Positions 35,783-45,548 of a stretch of 64,000 nucleotides of DNA are shown here, piece after piece. A program made the position numbers and the translations under genes. Source of the DNA: CAWDDA01 sp963813345 (GTDB lineage: Bacteria; Acidobacteriota; Blastocatellia; RBC074); the NCBI GenBank assembly GCA_963813345.1, contig CAWEYR010000027.1:1-64000 (forward strand). Direction: 5' to 3'. Every line of letters begins with the position of its first letter. Position 1 is the first letter of the stretch. The notes under the pieces were generated by a model. That model did not search any database. It had not been told where the DNA came from and saw nothing but the letters and a program-made list of their open reading frames with translations.

Positions 35783-37441
35783 ATGGGACTCAAAGGTGAC
35801 CTTGCCTTCTGGGAAGCAGAAGACTTCGGAGTTGAACTCAGCAATCTGACGATTGGCGCGCTGTTTGACCAGCGATGCGACGAATTGCGGGATGCGGAAG
35901 CCGTGGTTTACGGCTATCCGGAGCTGGGGCTCGATCTCCGGTGGACGTACCGGGAGTACCGCGACCGCGTCGAAAAACTGGCAAAGGGTTTGATTGCGAT
36001 GGGAATCGCCAAAGGTGAGCATGTCGCAGTCTGGAGCCCCAATCTGCCCGAATGGATACTGCTCGAGATAGCACTTGCTCAGATTGGTGCAGTACTCGTC
36101 ACAGCCAACACGAATTACCGGACTTCTGAGATCGAATACCTGCTTAACCAGGGGGATGTAACAACCCTGTTCATGGTGGCAGAGTTCCGGGGCAACTCCT
36201 TCGTCAACTCGCTTTCTGAAATAGCGCCTCCAAAACTCAGGCACGTTGTGCTCATTTCAAAGAGCCCTCATCCCGGAATGCTCCTCTTCGACGACGTTCT
36301 CGCACTCGCTGACGGAGTTTCCGATGAAGAGTTGCGAAAGCGAAAGGCTGCTGTCGAACCGCACGACGTCGCGCAGATCCAATACACAAGTGGAACTACA
36401 GGATTTCCGAAGGGAGTGATGATCACGCACTATGCTCTCGTCAACCAGGCCCGCGTGAGCGTCCTTCGTGGAGGTCTCGATAGGAATGAGCGCGCGATAT
36501 CGGCTATGCCGCTCTTTCATGTCGCCGGATGTCTTGGCGCCGTTATCTATTCGCTCTATCTCGGCTGCACGCTGATCGAGTTGATCGCTTTCGATCCGTT
36601 GAAGAAGCTCGAGCTCATTCAAAAGGAGAAAGCAACATTCACTTTTGCAGTACCTACAATGTTGATCGCGATGTTGAATCATCCCCGCTTTTCCGAGTTT
36701 GATTTATCATCGCTCCGCATCATTTTCACCGGTGCCACTCCTGTACCTGTTGCCTTGATGGAGCAACTCAAACACAAGCTTGGCGCAGATTGCATGATTG
36801 TCTTCGGGATGACCGAGACGACTGGCGCTGTCACTCAGTCGTTTCCTGTTGATAGCTTCGAGCTGAAAGCTGCGACGGTTGGTCTCCCGCAACCACATAC
36901 GTCGATCAGAATCATCAACCCACAGACTGGCGAAACAGCCCGGATCGGTGAATCCGGCGAGCTCGTTTCCAGGGCCTTTTCGAATATGAAGGGCTACTAC
37001 AATATGCCGGAGCGCACGACCGAGACGATCGATCCGGAAGGTTGGCTTCATTCGGGAGACCTCGCCGTGATGCGCAGCGATGGTTACCTGAATATTGTCG
37101 GCCGTGTCAAAGATATGATCATCCGTGGCGGTGAGAACATCTATCCTGCCGAGATTGAAGCATTCCTCATGCGTCATCCGGCTATAGCCGAAGCGCAGAT
37201 CGTAGGTATCCCTGACCACTTTATGGGAGAAGAAGTCGCAGCCGTGATCCGCGTGAGACCGGGTGCAGCTCTGACCGAGGCAGAGGTTCGTGACTTCTGC
37301 AGAGAAGGCATCAGCCGCCACAAGAACCCGAAACTCATTCGATTTGTCGACTCGTTTCCGCTTACCGCAAGCGGCAAAGTAAAGAAGTTCGAACTTCGCG
37401 AACAGATCATTCGCGATATACCTGGGAGCGCCGGTCTCTGA
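35783..37441 (+). CDS. Acyl-CoA synthetase (AMP-forming, long/medium chain type)
   Basis: Activates a carboxylic acid to its CoA thioester via an acyl-adenylate; 552 aa. Motifs of the adenylate-forming superfamily: VAQIQYTSGTTGFPKGVMIT (P-loop), MIVFGMTETTGAV, GWLHSGDLAVMRSDGYLNIV and VKDMIIRGGENIYPAEIEAF; the catalytic Lys is in LTASGKVKKFELRE. It follows the AhpD-like gene by 3 bp. The final residues PGSAGL and the stop codon are encoded by the left arm of a family B palindrome, so the repeat appears to have reshaped the 3' end. Confidence 0.94.
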   Translation: MGLKGDLAFWEAEDFGVELSNLTIGALFDQRCDELRDAEAVVYGYPELGLDLRWTYREYRDRVEKLAKGLIAMGIAKGEHVAVWSPNLPEWILLEIALAQIGAVLVTANTNYRTSEIEYLLNQGDVTTLFMVAEFRGNSFVNSLSEIAPPKLRHVVLISKSPHPGMLLFDDVLALADGVSDEELRKRKAAVEPHDVAQIQYTSGTTGFPKGVMITHYALVNQARVSVLRGGLDRNERAISAMPLFHVAGCLGAVIYSLYLGCTLIELIAFDPLKKLELIQKEKATFTFAVPTMLIAMLNHPRFSEFDLSSLRIIFTGATPVPVALMEQLKHKLGADCMIVFGMTETTGAVTQSFPVDSFELKAATVGLPQPHTSIRIINPQTGETARIGESGELVSRAFSNMKGYYNMPERTTETIDPEGWLHSGDLAVMRSDGYLNIVGRVKDMIIRGGENIYPAEIEAFLMRHPAIAEAQIVGIPDHFMGEEVAAVIRVRPGAALTEAEVRDFCREGISRHKNPKLIRFVDSFPLTASGKVKKFELREQIIRDIPGSAGL

Positions 37442-37504
37442 CCGGCGCGTGGGGAAGAATGAGTACTTCACGCCACGCGCCGGTCAGAGACCGGCGCTCC
37501 CAGG
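37421..37504. repeat. Family B palindrome, 32-bp perfect arms, overlapping a coding end
   Basis: Arms 37421-37452 (CCTGGGAGCGCCGGTCTCTG...) and 37473-37504 are exact reverse complements around a 20-base loop. The left arm includes the last codons and stop of the acyl-CoA ligase gene. It precedes the atuA start at 37527. Confidence 0.85.
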
Positions 37505-37526
37505 CTAATTCAACACGGCCAACCAT

Positions 37527-38885
37527 ATGAAAACTATCCGAATCGCAAACGGGCAGGGCTTCTGGGGCGATTGGCTTGAAGCTCCGGTTCAACTCGTAAA
37601 GCGCGGACCAATCGACTATCTGACTCTCGACTATCTTGCAGAGATTACGATGTCGATCATGCAGAAGCAGCGATCGCGCGATGCACGCACGGGATATGCC
37701 ACCGACTTTGTGACAACGGTTGAACGCGTGTTGCCGGACTGTATCGATGGCAACGTAAAGATTATTGCGAATGCTGGCGGCGTTAATCCCGAGGCCTGCT
37801 GCACGGCTGTCATGAATGTAGTACGGAAGCTCAATCTTGAAGGCCGCGTCAAGATCGGTGTGGTGACTGGCGATGATCTTATGAACCGGCTCGATGATCT
37901 GATTGCGCAGGGAGTCACGCTCAACAACATGGAGACCGGGGAGTCCCTTGCGAGCATCCGACACAAGGTACAGAGCGCGAATGTCTATTTTGGAGCTGCG
38001 CCGATCGCCGAAGCACTCGATCGCGGCGCGCAGATCGTGATTACCGGGCGATCGACCGACACCGGACTTGCACTCGGTCCGATGATTCATGAGTTCAAAT
38101 GGAAGATGGACGACTTTAACAGACTTGCAGCCGGCACAATCGCAGGACACATCATCGAGTGTGGTGCTCAGTGCACAGGAGGCAATTGTCAGGTCGACTG
38201 GCAGAGCATTCCGAATCTGTGGGATATCGGATACCCGATCGTAGAGGCGACAGAAGACGGGACCTTCACTGTAACCAAGCACAAAGGGACTGGGGGGCGC
38301 GTCACGGTTGCCGGGGTCAAGGAGCAGTTGCTTTACGAAATGGGTGATCCAAAGTCCTACATCACGCCTGACTGCGTTGCAGACTTCACATCGATACAGC
38401 TTGCAGATGACGGCGAGGATCGCGTTCGCGTGAGCAACATCCAGGGCAAGCCTCCGACGGACTCTTTCAAAGTTTCGATCAGCTACGAAGCAGGATTTAA
38501 GGCCGTGGGAATGCTTATCTATTCGTGGCCGGATGCATTCGAAAAGGCGAAAGCAGCAGACGCGACGCTGCGGAAGCGTCTCGAAGCGCTGGGACTTCAG
38601 TTTGACGCGATCGAGACCCAGTTTGTCGGCGGCAACTCACTTCACGGCGCACTCGCCGGAAGCCCGTCGAGCGATGCGCCTGAAGTCGTCCTTCGAGTTG
38701 GAGTGCGATCGGCGAACCGTGCAGCGGTAGACAGATTCACAAAAGAGATCGCGCCGCTTGCGCTTAATGGCCCCCCAACTGTTTCCGGGCTTGGAAGCGG
38801 GCGGCCAAAGCCTGAAGAGATCATCGCCTACTGGCCTGCGCTGATTCCGAAATCGCACGTCGAGCCCTGCGTGGAGGTGTTTTGA
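37527..38885 (+). CDS. atuA: AtuA family protein (DUF1446), acyclic terpene utilisation
   Basis: A protein of 452 aa that matches the AtuA/DUF1446 family by its N-terminus (RIANGQGFWGDWLEAPVQLV), YLTLDYLAEITMSIMQKQR, NAGGVNPEACCTAV, VYFGAAPIAEALDRGAQIVI-type segments, TGRSTDTGLALGPMIHEF and the HIIECGAQCTGGNCQVDW motif. In Pseudomonas, atuA belongs to the citronellol/geraniol degradation cluster; its biochemical role is unresolved. The carboxylase and dehydrogenase next door fit such a pathway. The short (about 100 aa) AtuA C-terminal partner domain seen in some relatives is absent here. Confidence 0.88.
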   Translation: MKTIRIANGQGFWGDWLEAPVQLVKRGPIDYLTLDYLAEITMSIMQKQRSRDARTGYATDFVTTVERVLPDCIDGNVKIIANAGGVNPEACCTAVMNVVRKLNLEGRVKIGVVTGDDLMNRLDDLIAQGVTLNNMETGESLASIRHKVQSANVYFGAAPIAEALDRGAQIVITGRSTDTGLALGPMIHEFKWKMDDFNRLAAGTIAGHIIECGAQCTGGNCQVDWQSIPNLWDIGYPIVEATEDGTFTVTKHKGTGGRVTVAGVKEQLLYEMGDPKSYITPDCVADFTSIQLADDGEDRVRVSNIQGKPPTDSFKVSISYEAGFKAVGMLIYSWPDAFEKAKAADATLRKRLEALGLQFDAIETQFVGGNSLHGALAGSPSSDAPEVVLRVGVRSANRAAVDRFTKEIAPLALNGPPTVSGLGSGRPKPEEIIAYWPALIPKSHVEPCVEVF

Positions 38886-38900
38886 TTCGTGAAATGAAAG

Positions 38901-39048
38901 AAGGTACGTTGTACCGCCTGGGAGCGCCGGTCTCCGACCGGCCACGAGCCGCGAAGCGTGCGAGTTCACGGAGACTGTCGCGTGAACTCGCACGCTTCGC
39001 GGCTCGTGGCCGGTCGGAGACCGGCGCTCCCAGGCGGTACACGTACTT
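38901..39048. repeat. Nested palindrome: family B inserted in family A, about 68-bp arms
   Basis: Outer ends are AAGGTACGTTGTACCG and its near complement (one base missing on the right). Directly inside is the family B arm (CCTGGGAGCGCCGGTCTCCG), then a core CACGAGCCGCGAAGCGTGCG and its complement. The loop is about 10 bases. It separates convergent atuA and amidohydrolase genes. Confidence 0.85.
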
Positions 39049-39059
39049 ATGAGAGTCGT

Positions 39060-39998
39060 TCACTTGTCTAATCGAAAGAATCTCACAGCATTGTTGTAGA
39101 AAATATCGCGCTTCTGTTCTTCCGTTAGAAAGCTGGCCGACTCGATCCCTTCGATGGCCATCCCGATCCCCTCGGGCCAGACCATCTGATCCGACCCGAA
39201 CATCAGCCGCTTGCCCAGCCCGCTCTGCACGAGCGCTCTCAGGTGCTCGTGAAATTCCTCGCGCGGTCTGAGCCAATCAATCGCGCCCAAATCTGCATAG
39301 ACCTGCGGGTACATGTGCATGATGGCTCTGATCTCTTGTAAGTACGGCCAGCCGGCGTGCATCAAGTAGACGCGCAGTTTCGGATGTCGAACCAGCACCT
39401 CCTCCAGAAGCGCCGGGTTCCCGAGCGACGTGCGGAATTTGGGGCAACACTTATAGGGAGTGTTCGGGGGAGCTAAGCCGGTATGAAGGCCAACGGGTAT
39501 ATCAAGCTCTTCGGCCAACTTCCAAAAAGGTTCCATCCTCGGATCATTCGGGGCTATCCCCGCGTATTGTGCTCCGATCTCGCCAAAAGCCATTAACCGG
39601 CCGGCAGCATGTTCGCTACGAAGAAACGCCAGGTCCAACGTAGAAGGGTCATCAAACCCGTAGGAAACTATTATTTGGTCAGATGAAGCGGCCTTCCATC
39701 GCAGGACCGATTGATACTCGTTACTCACAACAGCCTTCACGATGTTGTACTTTTTCATCTCCGCGAAGCTAGCCTGCATGTGAGCCTGTTCAGTAGTAGC
39801 TATCAGTGGTTGTCCGGTCCGAGGGTTGGGGACCTTTTCAGTCCACCTTTCGTCCTTGGCATATGCGTGCACGTGAACGTCAATTATGGGCGGACGGTTT
39901 TGCTCATTCCTTTGAGCCGTAGTCGCGAGTGCGAATATGGAGAGTACCGTCAAGCAAAGAAACCTGGTCATCATCATCATCACTCTACTGGTCAACAT
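39060..39998 (-). CDS. Secreted amidohydrolase-family (TIM-barrel) protein
   Basis: A metal-dependent hydrolase or decarboxylase of the amidohydrolase_2 group, about 312 aa, with an N-terminal signal peptide (MTRFLCLTVLSIFALATTA). Metal ligands appear in PPIIDVHVHAY (HxH), VGLHTGLAPPN, VYLMHAGWPYL and MFGSDQMVWPEG (Asp). The substrate is unknown; lactone, aromatic-acid and dipeptide enzymes all share the fold. The start could be any of several ATGs between 39998 and 39971; the first overlaps the stop of the upstream gene, suggesting coupling. Confidence 0.85.
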   Translation of the reverse strand: MLTSRVMMMMTRFLCLTVLSIFALATTAQRNEQNRPPIIDVHVHAYAKDERWTEKVPNPRTGQPLIATTEQAHMQASFAEMKKYNIVKAVVSNEYQSVLRWKAASSDQIIVSYGFDDPSTLDLAFLRSEHAAGRLMAFGEIGAQYAGIAPNDPRMEPFWKLAEELDIPVGLHTGLAPPNTPYKCCPKFRTSLGNPALLEEVLVRHPKLRVYLMHAGWPYLQEIRAIMHMYPQVYADLGAIDWLRPREEFHEHLRALVQSGLGKRLMFGSDQMVWPEGIGMAIEGIESASFLTEEQKRDIFYNNAVRFFRLDK

Positions 39999-40640
39999 AG
40001 TGCCCCGTGAGAACCAGGGTCATTGTGGCCTTTCCTATTGCACTGTTGCGCGCGAAGCTAACCTCAACCGTGCTGTCGGGGTCGGCATGGGCCGTGAGGC
40101 CCGAGCCCAGATCCGATAGGAACCAGCCACCGCCCCCAGCCTCAGCGAACACAAGCATATTAACCTGGGAGCCGTTCGCAATCGTCCTGATATAGACCCC
40201 CGGGTACTGCACGGGGTTGCCCATTTGTGCGAAGCCTCCCCACCCCTCAATAACCAGAAGCCTGGATTGAGGCACGTTGAAGGTTGTCGTGCTGATATAG
40301 TCATTCGGCTCTAGCGTGATCTTGACCTCCCTCTGAAAAGTGTCGGTAACCTGCAGCGCGGGTTTCGTCCGTACGGCATTAGTCTGATGAGCTTGCGATT
40401 TGGATCGGGCCGGTGACCCGCGCCGGAATGGGCGACTCGGAGTCGTTGGAGATCTTGACCTCGCCAATCACGCTTAGGATGTTCTTCACCACCGTCGAGA
40501 GGGGCGCGTCGTCGCAGATCTTGATACACTCACGTGTTCCCTGCGCGACAGCGCGACCGCGCGCCGGTCAGTGCAAGCGCGAGCGTGAGAATGAAGATGA
40601 GGCCGATTGAAGCGAGCAAGACGTTTCTAAACCTTTTCAT
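39985..40640 (-). CDS. Secreted protein of unknown function (two frameshifts)
   Basis: Reconstructed from three reading frames. ATG 40640 with AGGAG upstream opens a signal peptide (MKRFRNVLLASIGLIFILTL). After a shift near 40560 the frame reads AVAQGTRECIKICDDAPLST and VVKNILSVIGEVKISNDSES. After another near 40395 it reads TKPALQVTDTFQREVKITLE and VNMLVFAEAGGGGWFLSDLG, ending at 39985. The total is about 218 aa. Segments such as ISNDSESPIPARVTG resemble cell-surface beta-sandwich proteins common in soil Acidobacteriota, but I cannot assign a family. It is in the all-minus secreted-protein block. Confidence 0.6.
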
Positions 40641-40725
40641 GGTATTTCTCCTGGCTTGCTGTGACTCAGTTTGACTGTGGAATATGAGCCGTCAGGGTGT
40701 CATCGCCCGTATCTTTCTGCCCTAG

Positions 40726-42006
40726 CTACGGCTTCTGCTTCATCGTCCGTACTCGATTCATTAACTCAGGGCGACGCGCCCACTCGACGTTTCTTTCTTC
40801 CGGCTGTTCGTATAGTTCGGGATGGATGTAGAATCCGCGCTCGCGGTCTGGCTTCGGCTCCTCGACCGGGATGCGATTCTTATTGGCCCAGGCATCCTGA
40901 CGAATGCCTGTCACCTGCCATGAAACCTTCACAGTGGGCTTGTCGGTTTTGATCTGGAATCGATTGTCGGATATTTCGCTTGCGACGATGGCCTGCGCGA
41001 ATTGGCCGATTACCGTCAATTGATAGCGAAAATCTTTGTTGAGCGCTGCGAAGTAGGCCGGGAGTGCGACTGTCGCTTCGCCATTGGCATCGGTCGTGAC
41101 GTTCCCGTTATAGATGTTCATCATGTCGGGCGACTCAACGAACGAGTGGGATAGGTTCCTGTTGGCCGGGTCGAGCGGGTGGTCGATCTTGAACGAACCA
41201 CCTCCCTTCGTGAGCGTCCCAGAGACAGAGACATCGCCGATGAACTCGCCTGCCGAGCCGGTGCCTGTGATGCTCATAACAGCGGTCCCTTCGGTGCTTT
41301 GGGCGAGTAAGCCAACGCCGCTTTGGCTGGCTCCGAACACGCCGAGTCCCGTGCCGGTTTGGCCACTCACGCCGATCCCGTCAGTGAAATTGAAGCCTGA
41401 AACGCCAGCGCCAGAGCTGTTGGAGCTGCTGCCAACGACACCGAAGCCCGTGCTGCTGATGCCCCGCACGCCCGTGCCGTCAAAGGCCTGGCCCAAAACG
41501 CCGTAGCCGCCAGTCGCGCTGTTGACGCCAAAGACGCCTGCCGTGCCGCTGTTGCCGGTATCACCGCGCACACCGTTGCCGGTGAGGCTGAAACCGAAGA
41601 CACCATTGCCACTGCTGCTCAAACCCTGCGTGCCATTGCCAGTCGTACTCGAGCCAAAAACACCGAAGCCGGTGTCGCTGTTGCCACGCACTCCGCTCCC
41701 GCCCGGACTCTGGCCAAGTACGGCAGGAATAACACCCGTCGTGAAAGCCTCGATGCGCCCGGCGACCGTCAGCTTCGAGCCAGGCGTAGTCGTGCCGATG
41801 CCGATGTTGCCGTTTGATTCAGTGACGATTGAATCGCCAATCGTCTCGGGATTGGTCCATTTCGGAAGTTGTCCGGCAGTGCCGCCACCTTTGACACTCT
41901 TGTTGTCGGCTTTAATAGTCCTGACGTTCGACGTTTGCGCTTGCGCACCTGTGAAACTAAGGAGCAGCATCCACAACCAGACGCTCGGATGTTGGAACCT
42001 GTGCAT
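40726..42006 (-). CDS. Secreted glycine-rich repeat protein (GVxG repeats)
   Basis: A protein of 426 aa with a signal peptide (WLWMLLLSFTGAQAQ). After an IGDSIVTESNGNIGIGTTTP segment (tail-fibre-like 'GNVGIGTTSP' motif) come about ten degenerate repeats of roughly 20 aa such as GNGVFGFSLTGNGVRGDTGN and GTGVRGISSTGFGVVGSSSN, from about residues 95 to 255. They suggest a beta-helix or stacked fibre. The C-terminal domain (FKIDHPLDPANRNLSHSFVE, then KVSWQVTGIRQDAWANKNRI) resembles a domain I associate with Acidobacteriota surface proteins. Function is unknown; a surface fibre or adhesin is plausible. Confidence 0.8.
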   Translation of the reverse strand: MHRFQHPSVWLWMLLLSFTGAQAQTSNVRTIKADNKSVKGGGTAGQLPKWTNPETIGDSIVTESNGNIGIGTTTPGSKLTVAGRIEAFTTGVIPAVLGQSPGGSGVRGNSDTGFGVFGSSTTGNGTQGLSSSGNGVFGFSLTGNGVRGDTGNSGTAGVFGVNSATGGYGVLGQAFDGTGVRGISSTGFGVVGSSSNSSGAGVSGFNFTDGIGVSGQTGTGLGVFGASQSGVGLLAQSTEGTAVMSITGTGSAGEFIGDVSVSGTLTKGGGSFKIDHPLDPANRNLSHSFVESPDMMNIYNGNVTTDANGEATVALPAYFAALNKDFRYQLTVIGQFAQAIVASEISDNRFQIKTDKPTVKVSWQVTGIRQDAWANKNRIPVEEPKPDRERGFYIHPELYEQPEERNVEWARRPELMNRVRTMKQKP

Positions 42007-42036
42007 GATCTTCTCCTCTTACTCTTCTCCGTTCTC

Positions 42037-42747
42037 TCAGTTACTGCCAAGAAAGACGTTCGAGATACCAGAGCCTTCGAGAGCGATGATCTTAAGATTC
42101 CTGACCTCCATGATTGTCGAAGAACCTGCGAACACCTTGGCGCACTTCAACACCACCTCTCCCGGTTGCGTAAAGCGGTGCACGACTTCGAGAGTCAGCA
42201 CAACCCGGTCGTTCTGAAGCGCCAGAATCGGGCGATCGTCCTGCACTTCGAGCAGTGCGCTTGATCGGTCGAAATCGTTCTCGGCAACGAGCTGGCATGA
42301 AACAAACTCCTTGCGCGTGAAAGACGCATCTTCAAGCTCACTTGCAGTGACCTGGAGCTTGGCGAAGATCGCGTAGTCTCCAGCAGGCAGGTCTAGTTTT
42401 GCGATCGGTGGCAACTCCCCGCCAAAACGGGAATTCGCGAGCTCGCGTGGACCGTCGTCGAACCCGGCAAAGATTCTTCCGCCCGGGTGACTCGCGCCCT
42501 CGATGATGGAAGGATCGAGCGCGAGATTGACGATGCCATCATCGCGCCGTCCGACAAGACCCTGGCCGAGGCGGATGTCAGTGACTTGTCCGCCAACCAC
42601 CCACTCCGTCAGTTGCTCTGAGGGATCGCAGGAAGTGTTATTACCGACCAACATTCGCAACTGGCCGTTGTTCTTGACACAAATGGGAACGCGTGTCGCA
42701 GGAACGGGCGCCTGCCGAACGACTGCAGCGATCGTGATGCTGAGCAT
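42037..42747 (-). CDS. Secreted protein of unknown function
   Basis: About 236 aa. The hydrophobic N-terminus (LMLSITIAAVVRQA) looks like a signal peptide, and the open frame extends upstream of ATG 42747, so the true start is uncertain. Recognisable elements are ICVKNNGQLRMLVGNNTSCD, a phrase typical of secreted collagen-like or tail-fibre proteins, and a C-terminal beta-rich domain with LDLPAGDYAIFAKLQV and CAKVFAGSSTIMEVRNLKII. The latter resembles C1q/TNF-like jelly-roll modules seen after such repeats, though I am unsure. It sits between the Gly-repeat protein and the SBBP protein on the same strand. Confidence 0.65.
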   Translation of the reverse strand: MLSITIAAVVRQAPVPATRVPICVKNNGQLRMLVGNNTSCDPSEQLTEWVVGGQVTDIRLGQGLVGRRDDGIVNLALDPSIIEGASHPGGRIFAGFDDGPRELANSRFGGELPPIAKLDLPAGDYAIFAKLQVTASELEDASFTRKEFVSCQLVAENDFDRSSALLEVQDDRPILALQNDRVVLTLEVVHRFTQPGEVVLKCAKVFAGSSTIMEVRNLKIIALEGSGISNVFLGSN

Positions 42748-42859
42748 CAAAAGCCCTGCGACTGTGGACGACCAGCTTCTTTGATGTTCGCGCAGGTCCT
42801 GGTGATCTTATTGATGAACTCAGCCATCGTGTCGCGAGTTATCATAGGTTCCTCCCTCC

Positions 42860-45491
42860 TCAAGGTTGGCGTTTCACGTTCGATTTTAATGACGGCAAGC
42901 AAAGAAGGTTTGTGCGCCGTAAGACCGTTAGCTGTTGTTGCTTGCCAAACTGGTTCGAGACGGTCACTTCACGCCTTTCGAAAAACGGTTTGGCGCTCTG
43001 ATCCCTGGTCTCGTAACAGACAAGGTGGTCATCGGGATTCAAGACCTGCGAGCAGCTCGGTGGTGTGAAGGTGTTGTTATCATCGTCAATACATTTGGCG
43101 ACCGGGTTGCAGAGCGTAACCGGACGCTGCACGAGCACCAGTTCTTCCTCAAACTGGTCGGTGAGCGTGACGTAGAAAGGCACAAAGGATTGCTCTGCTC
43201 GTACGTCATAGCACTTGAAGTGATCGAGACCACTGCAGAGTTTCGTCACGAACGCATCAGAAGGCGTGATGCCCGTTCCTCCCGCGAAGAGTGGCTGAAA
43301 TGCCTTCACTGTCGGATAGTTGTTCGACTCGGTAAAACCGGTCACGTAGGCGCAGCCCGCAGGGTCTATCGCGATGTCCAGGCCGGTGTCCTGTCCAAGT
43401 CCGCTGATGCATGTCGCGAATTTGATTTCGCCGAGCGGCACTCAGCTTTGCCACAAAGGCACCAGGATCGATGCAGGTGGACAATCCCTCCGTGGACGGG
43501 AACGTGCCGCCGCTTGCGCCAGCTACGTAAGCGTTACCGTCTACATCCGCAACAATCCCGGTACCGATTTCGGTCCCTGGACCGCCCAGATAAGTCGAAT
43601 AGACGATCTGATCCGGACCGGATTTCAATGGTAATGAGATGTCCAGTTTCGTGATGAATGCATCTGCGTTCCCACCAGGCAGCGGTTGCGCGGCATTCTT
43701 AATCGGGAAGTCCGGCGGAGCAACCGAGGAGGTCAGCCCGGTCACGTAAATGAGATCACCTTTTGCGTCCACTGCGACGCTGCCGTTGTAGGTGGCCCGT
43801 TCTTCGCCGCTTCCGCCGAGATACGTGGAATAGATAAGTGATCCCTGCCCTGCGAGTTTTGTATCTACCTTCGTGACAAAGAAGTCATCCTTGCCGTTGC
43901 ACAGACCATCCGTGCCGCAAGTAGAGTCCAAAGCACCACCAGTCGTCTGAAAGTTGGTTGAGGATGTCTCTCCAGTTACGACGGCGTTCTGATTTGCATC
44001 CACTGCAATCGCCCAGCCAAGATTGCAGTTGTTGCCGCCTAAATATGTCGAGTAAATGAGCCCGCTTCCACTCGTGTTGAGCTTTACGATATAGCCATCG
44101 CAGCCCGCCGAATGGCCAGAGAAGCCATTGACAGGTAGACCTCCCGAATAGTCGAATCCGGTTACATAGGCCTGACCTGAAGCGTCGACTGCGATACCCT
44201 GACCGCCGTCTGCGGCATTGACACCGTTCTGTCCCAGCAACGTCGAGTAAAGCATCGTATTTCCGATCGCGTTCAGCTTGGTCACAAAGGTGTCGGAGAG
44301 GCCTTTGAGCGTTTGCTGATATCCGCCCGATGTGGTCGGAAAGTCGGAGGACCTGGTTGATCCTGTGATGTAAGCATTGCCAATCGAATCGATGGCGATG
44401 CCGCCATACGTGACGCCAGGAAGTTCCAGAACGTCGTAGAAGTTCTCGTTGCTGCTGCCTCCCAGATAGGTCGAGTAAATGAGCTGATTGCCCTCCGCGC
44501 TGAACTTCGTCACAAAGACATCACTACCACCACCAGGTCCGAACCTCGCACCGCTCGGCTTTGTCGGAAAGTTCACTGAAGTCGTAAGGCCCGTCACAAA
44601 GGCATTGCCATGAACGCTGACCGCAATCTCCACTCCAAATTCCTCTCCTGTCCCGCCAAGGAAGGTCGAGTAGGCCAGAACCGGATCAATTACGAGCGCC
44701 CTCGTGCTGTCATAGGCTGCGATGTCAAAGCCAATCTCGTGCTCTTTGTTGAGCGTGTAACTGCCGTTAACCTCCTCTCTCACTCCCTCCTTCTCCTGAT
44801 ACACAACCGGCTTCAGCATACGCATTTGCCTGCCGGAGCTATGCACCACAAGATCGCCGCGGCCATCCAATTCAAGATGGTCCGCGCCCGCAAAGCTGAG
44901 CTTGATCTGCCGAGGGTCGGCGCCTGCCGCCACGATGAAGTCATACTCCAACTGCCGCCCCTGGGTGCCGTAATAGACCAGGTCCACGCCTGGATAGACC
45001 GCTTCGTATTTGACCTTTCCGTAAGTGGGAACATCCTTCCGCCACCGCTGGGGATCCTTACCAACGAAGTAGTTGATCCTGCCAGGCAGCTCTTCTAAAC
45101 CTGAGATCTGCGGGGTTGTATTCGCGTCTTCAAGTTTCATCCGCAGAACTGACGGCGGCGTGTCATTTGAATGCTGAACACGCCCGCTCGAGGGTTTATC
45201 GAGTGAGCTCACTACAGCTTCGTTTGCCGTTAGAAATAAAGCGTAGCCGCTACCGCGCGCCAGAAACTTCACCTGGTTGTCGGTCTGCCCGAGGTTGGCT
45301 TCAAAGCTCAATGGCAGCTTGCCGTAATCCGACTTCACCCTGGCAGAGGCATTCGCTTCCGGCTCTTTGATTTCAGTGATGCTCGTGACCGAGGTTCGAG
45401 TTTTCGATGAATACCAGCAAGCGGAAGCGATCAGCGTGACCACCAACGCATATGAGATGAGGCGACCATTACGATTTGGATTTGACAACAT
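42860..45491 (-). CDS. SBBP-repeat beta-propeller secreted protein (one frameshift)
   Basis: About 877 aa when joined. It has a signal peptide (LVVTLIASACWYSS), then a conserved N-terminal domain (LPLSFEANLGQTDNQVKFLA, INYFVGKDPQRWRKDVPTYG, VYPGVDLVYYGTQGRQLEYD). About seven SBBP repeats of roughly 50 aa follow, each with LIYSTYLGGS, a Gly-rich turn and IAVDASGQAYVTG-like strands. The C-terminal region has several Cys and ETRDQSAKPFFERREVTVSN. The frame breaks near 43440. SBBP proteins are extracellular propellers or lectin-like, of unknown binding target. Large members are abundant in Acidobacteriota. Confidence 0.85.
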
Positions 45492-45548
45492 GACACGACC
45501 CCTTATGGCTTCATGACGTTATTGATCTTCACCGTGCACATCAGCAGC

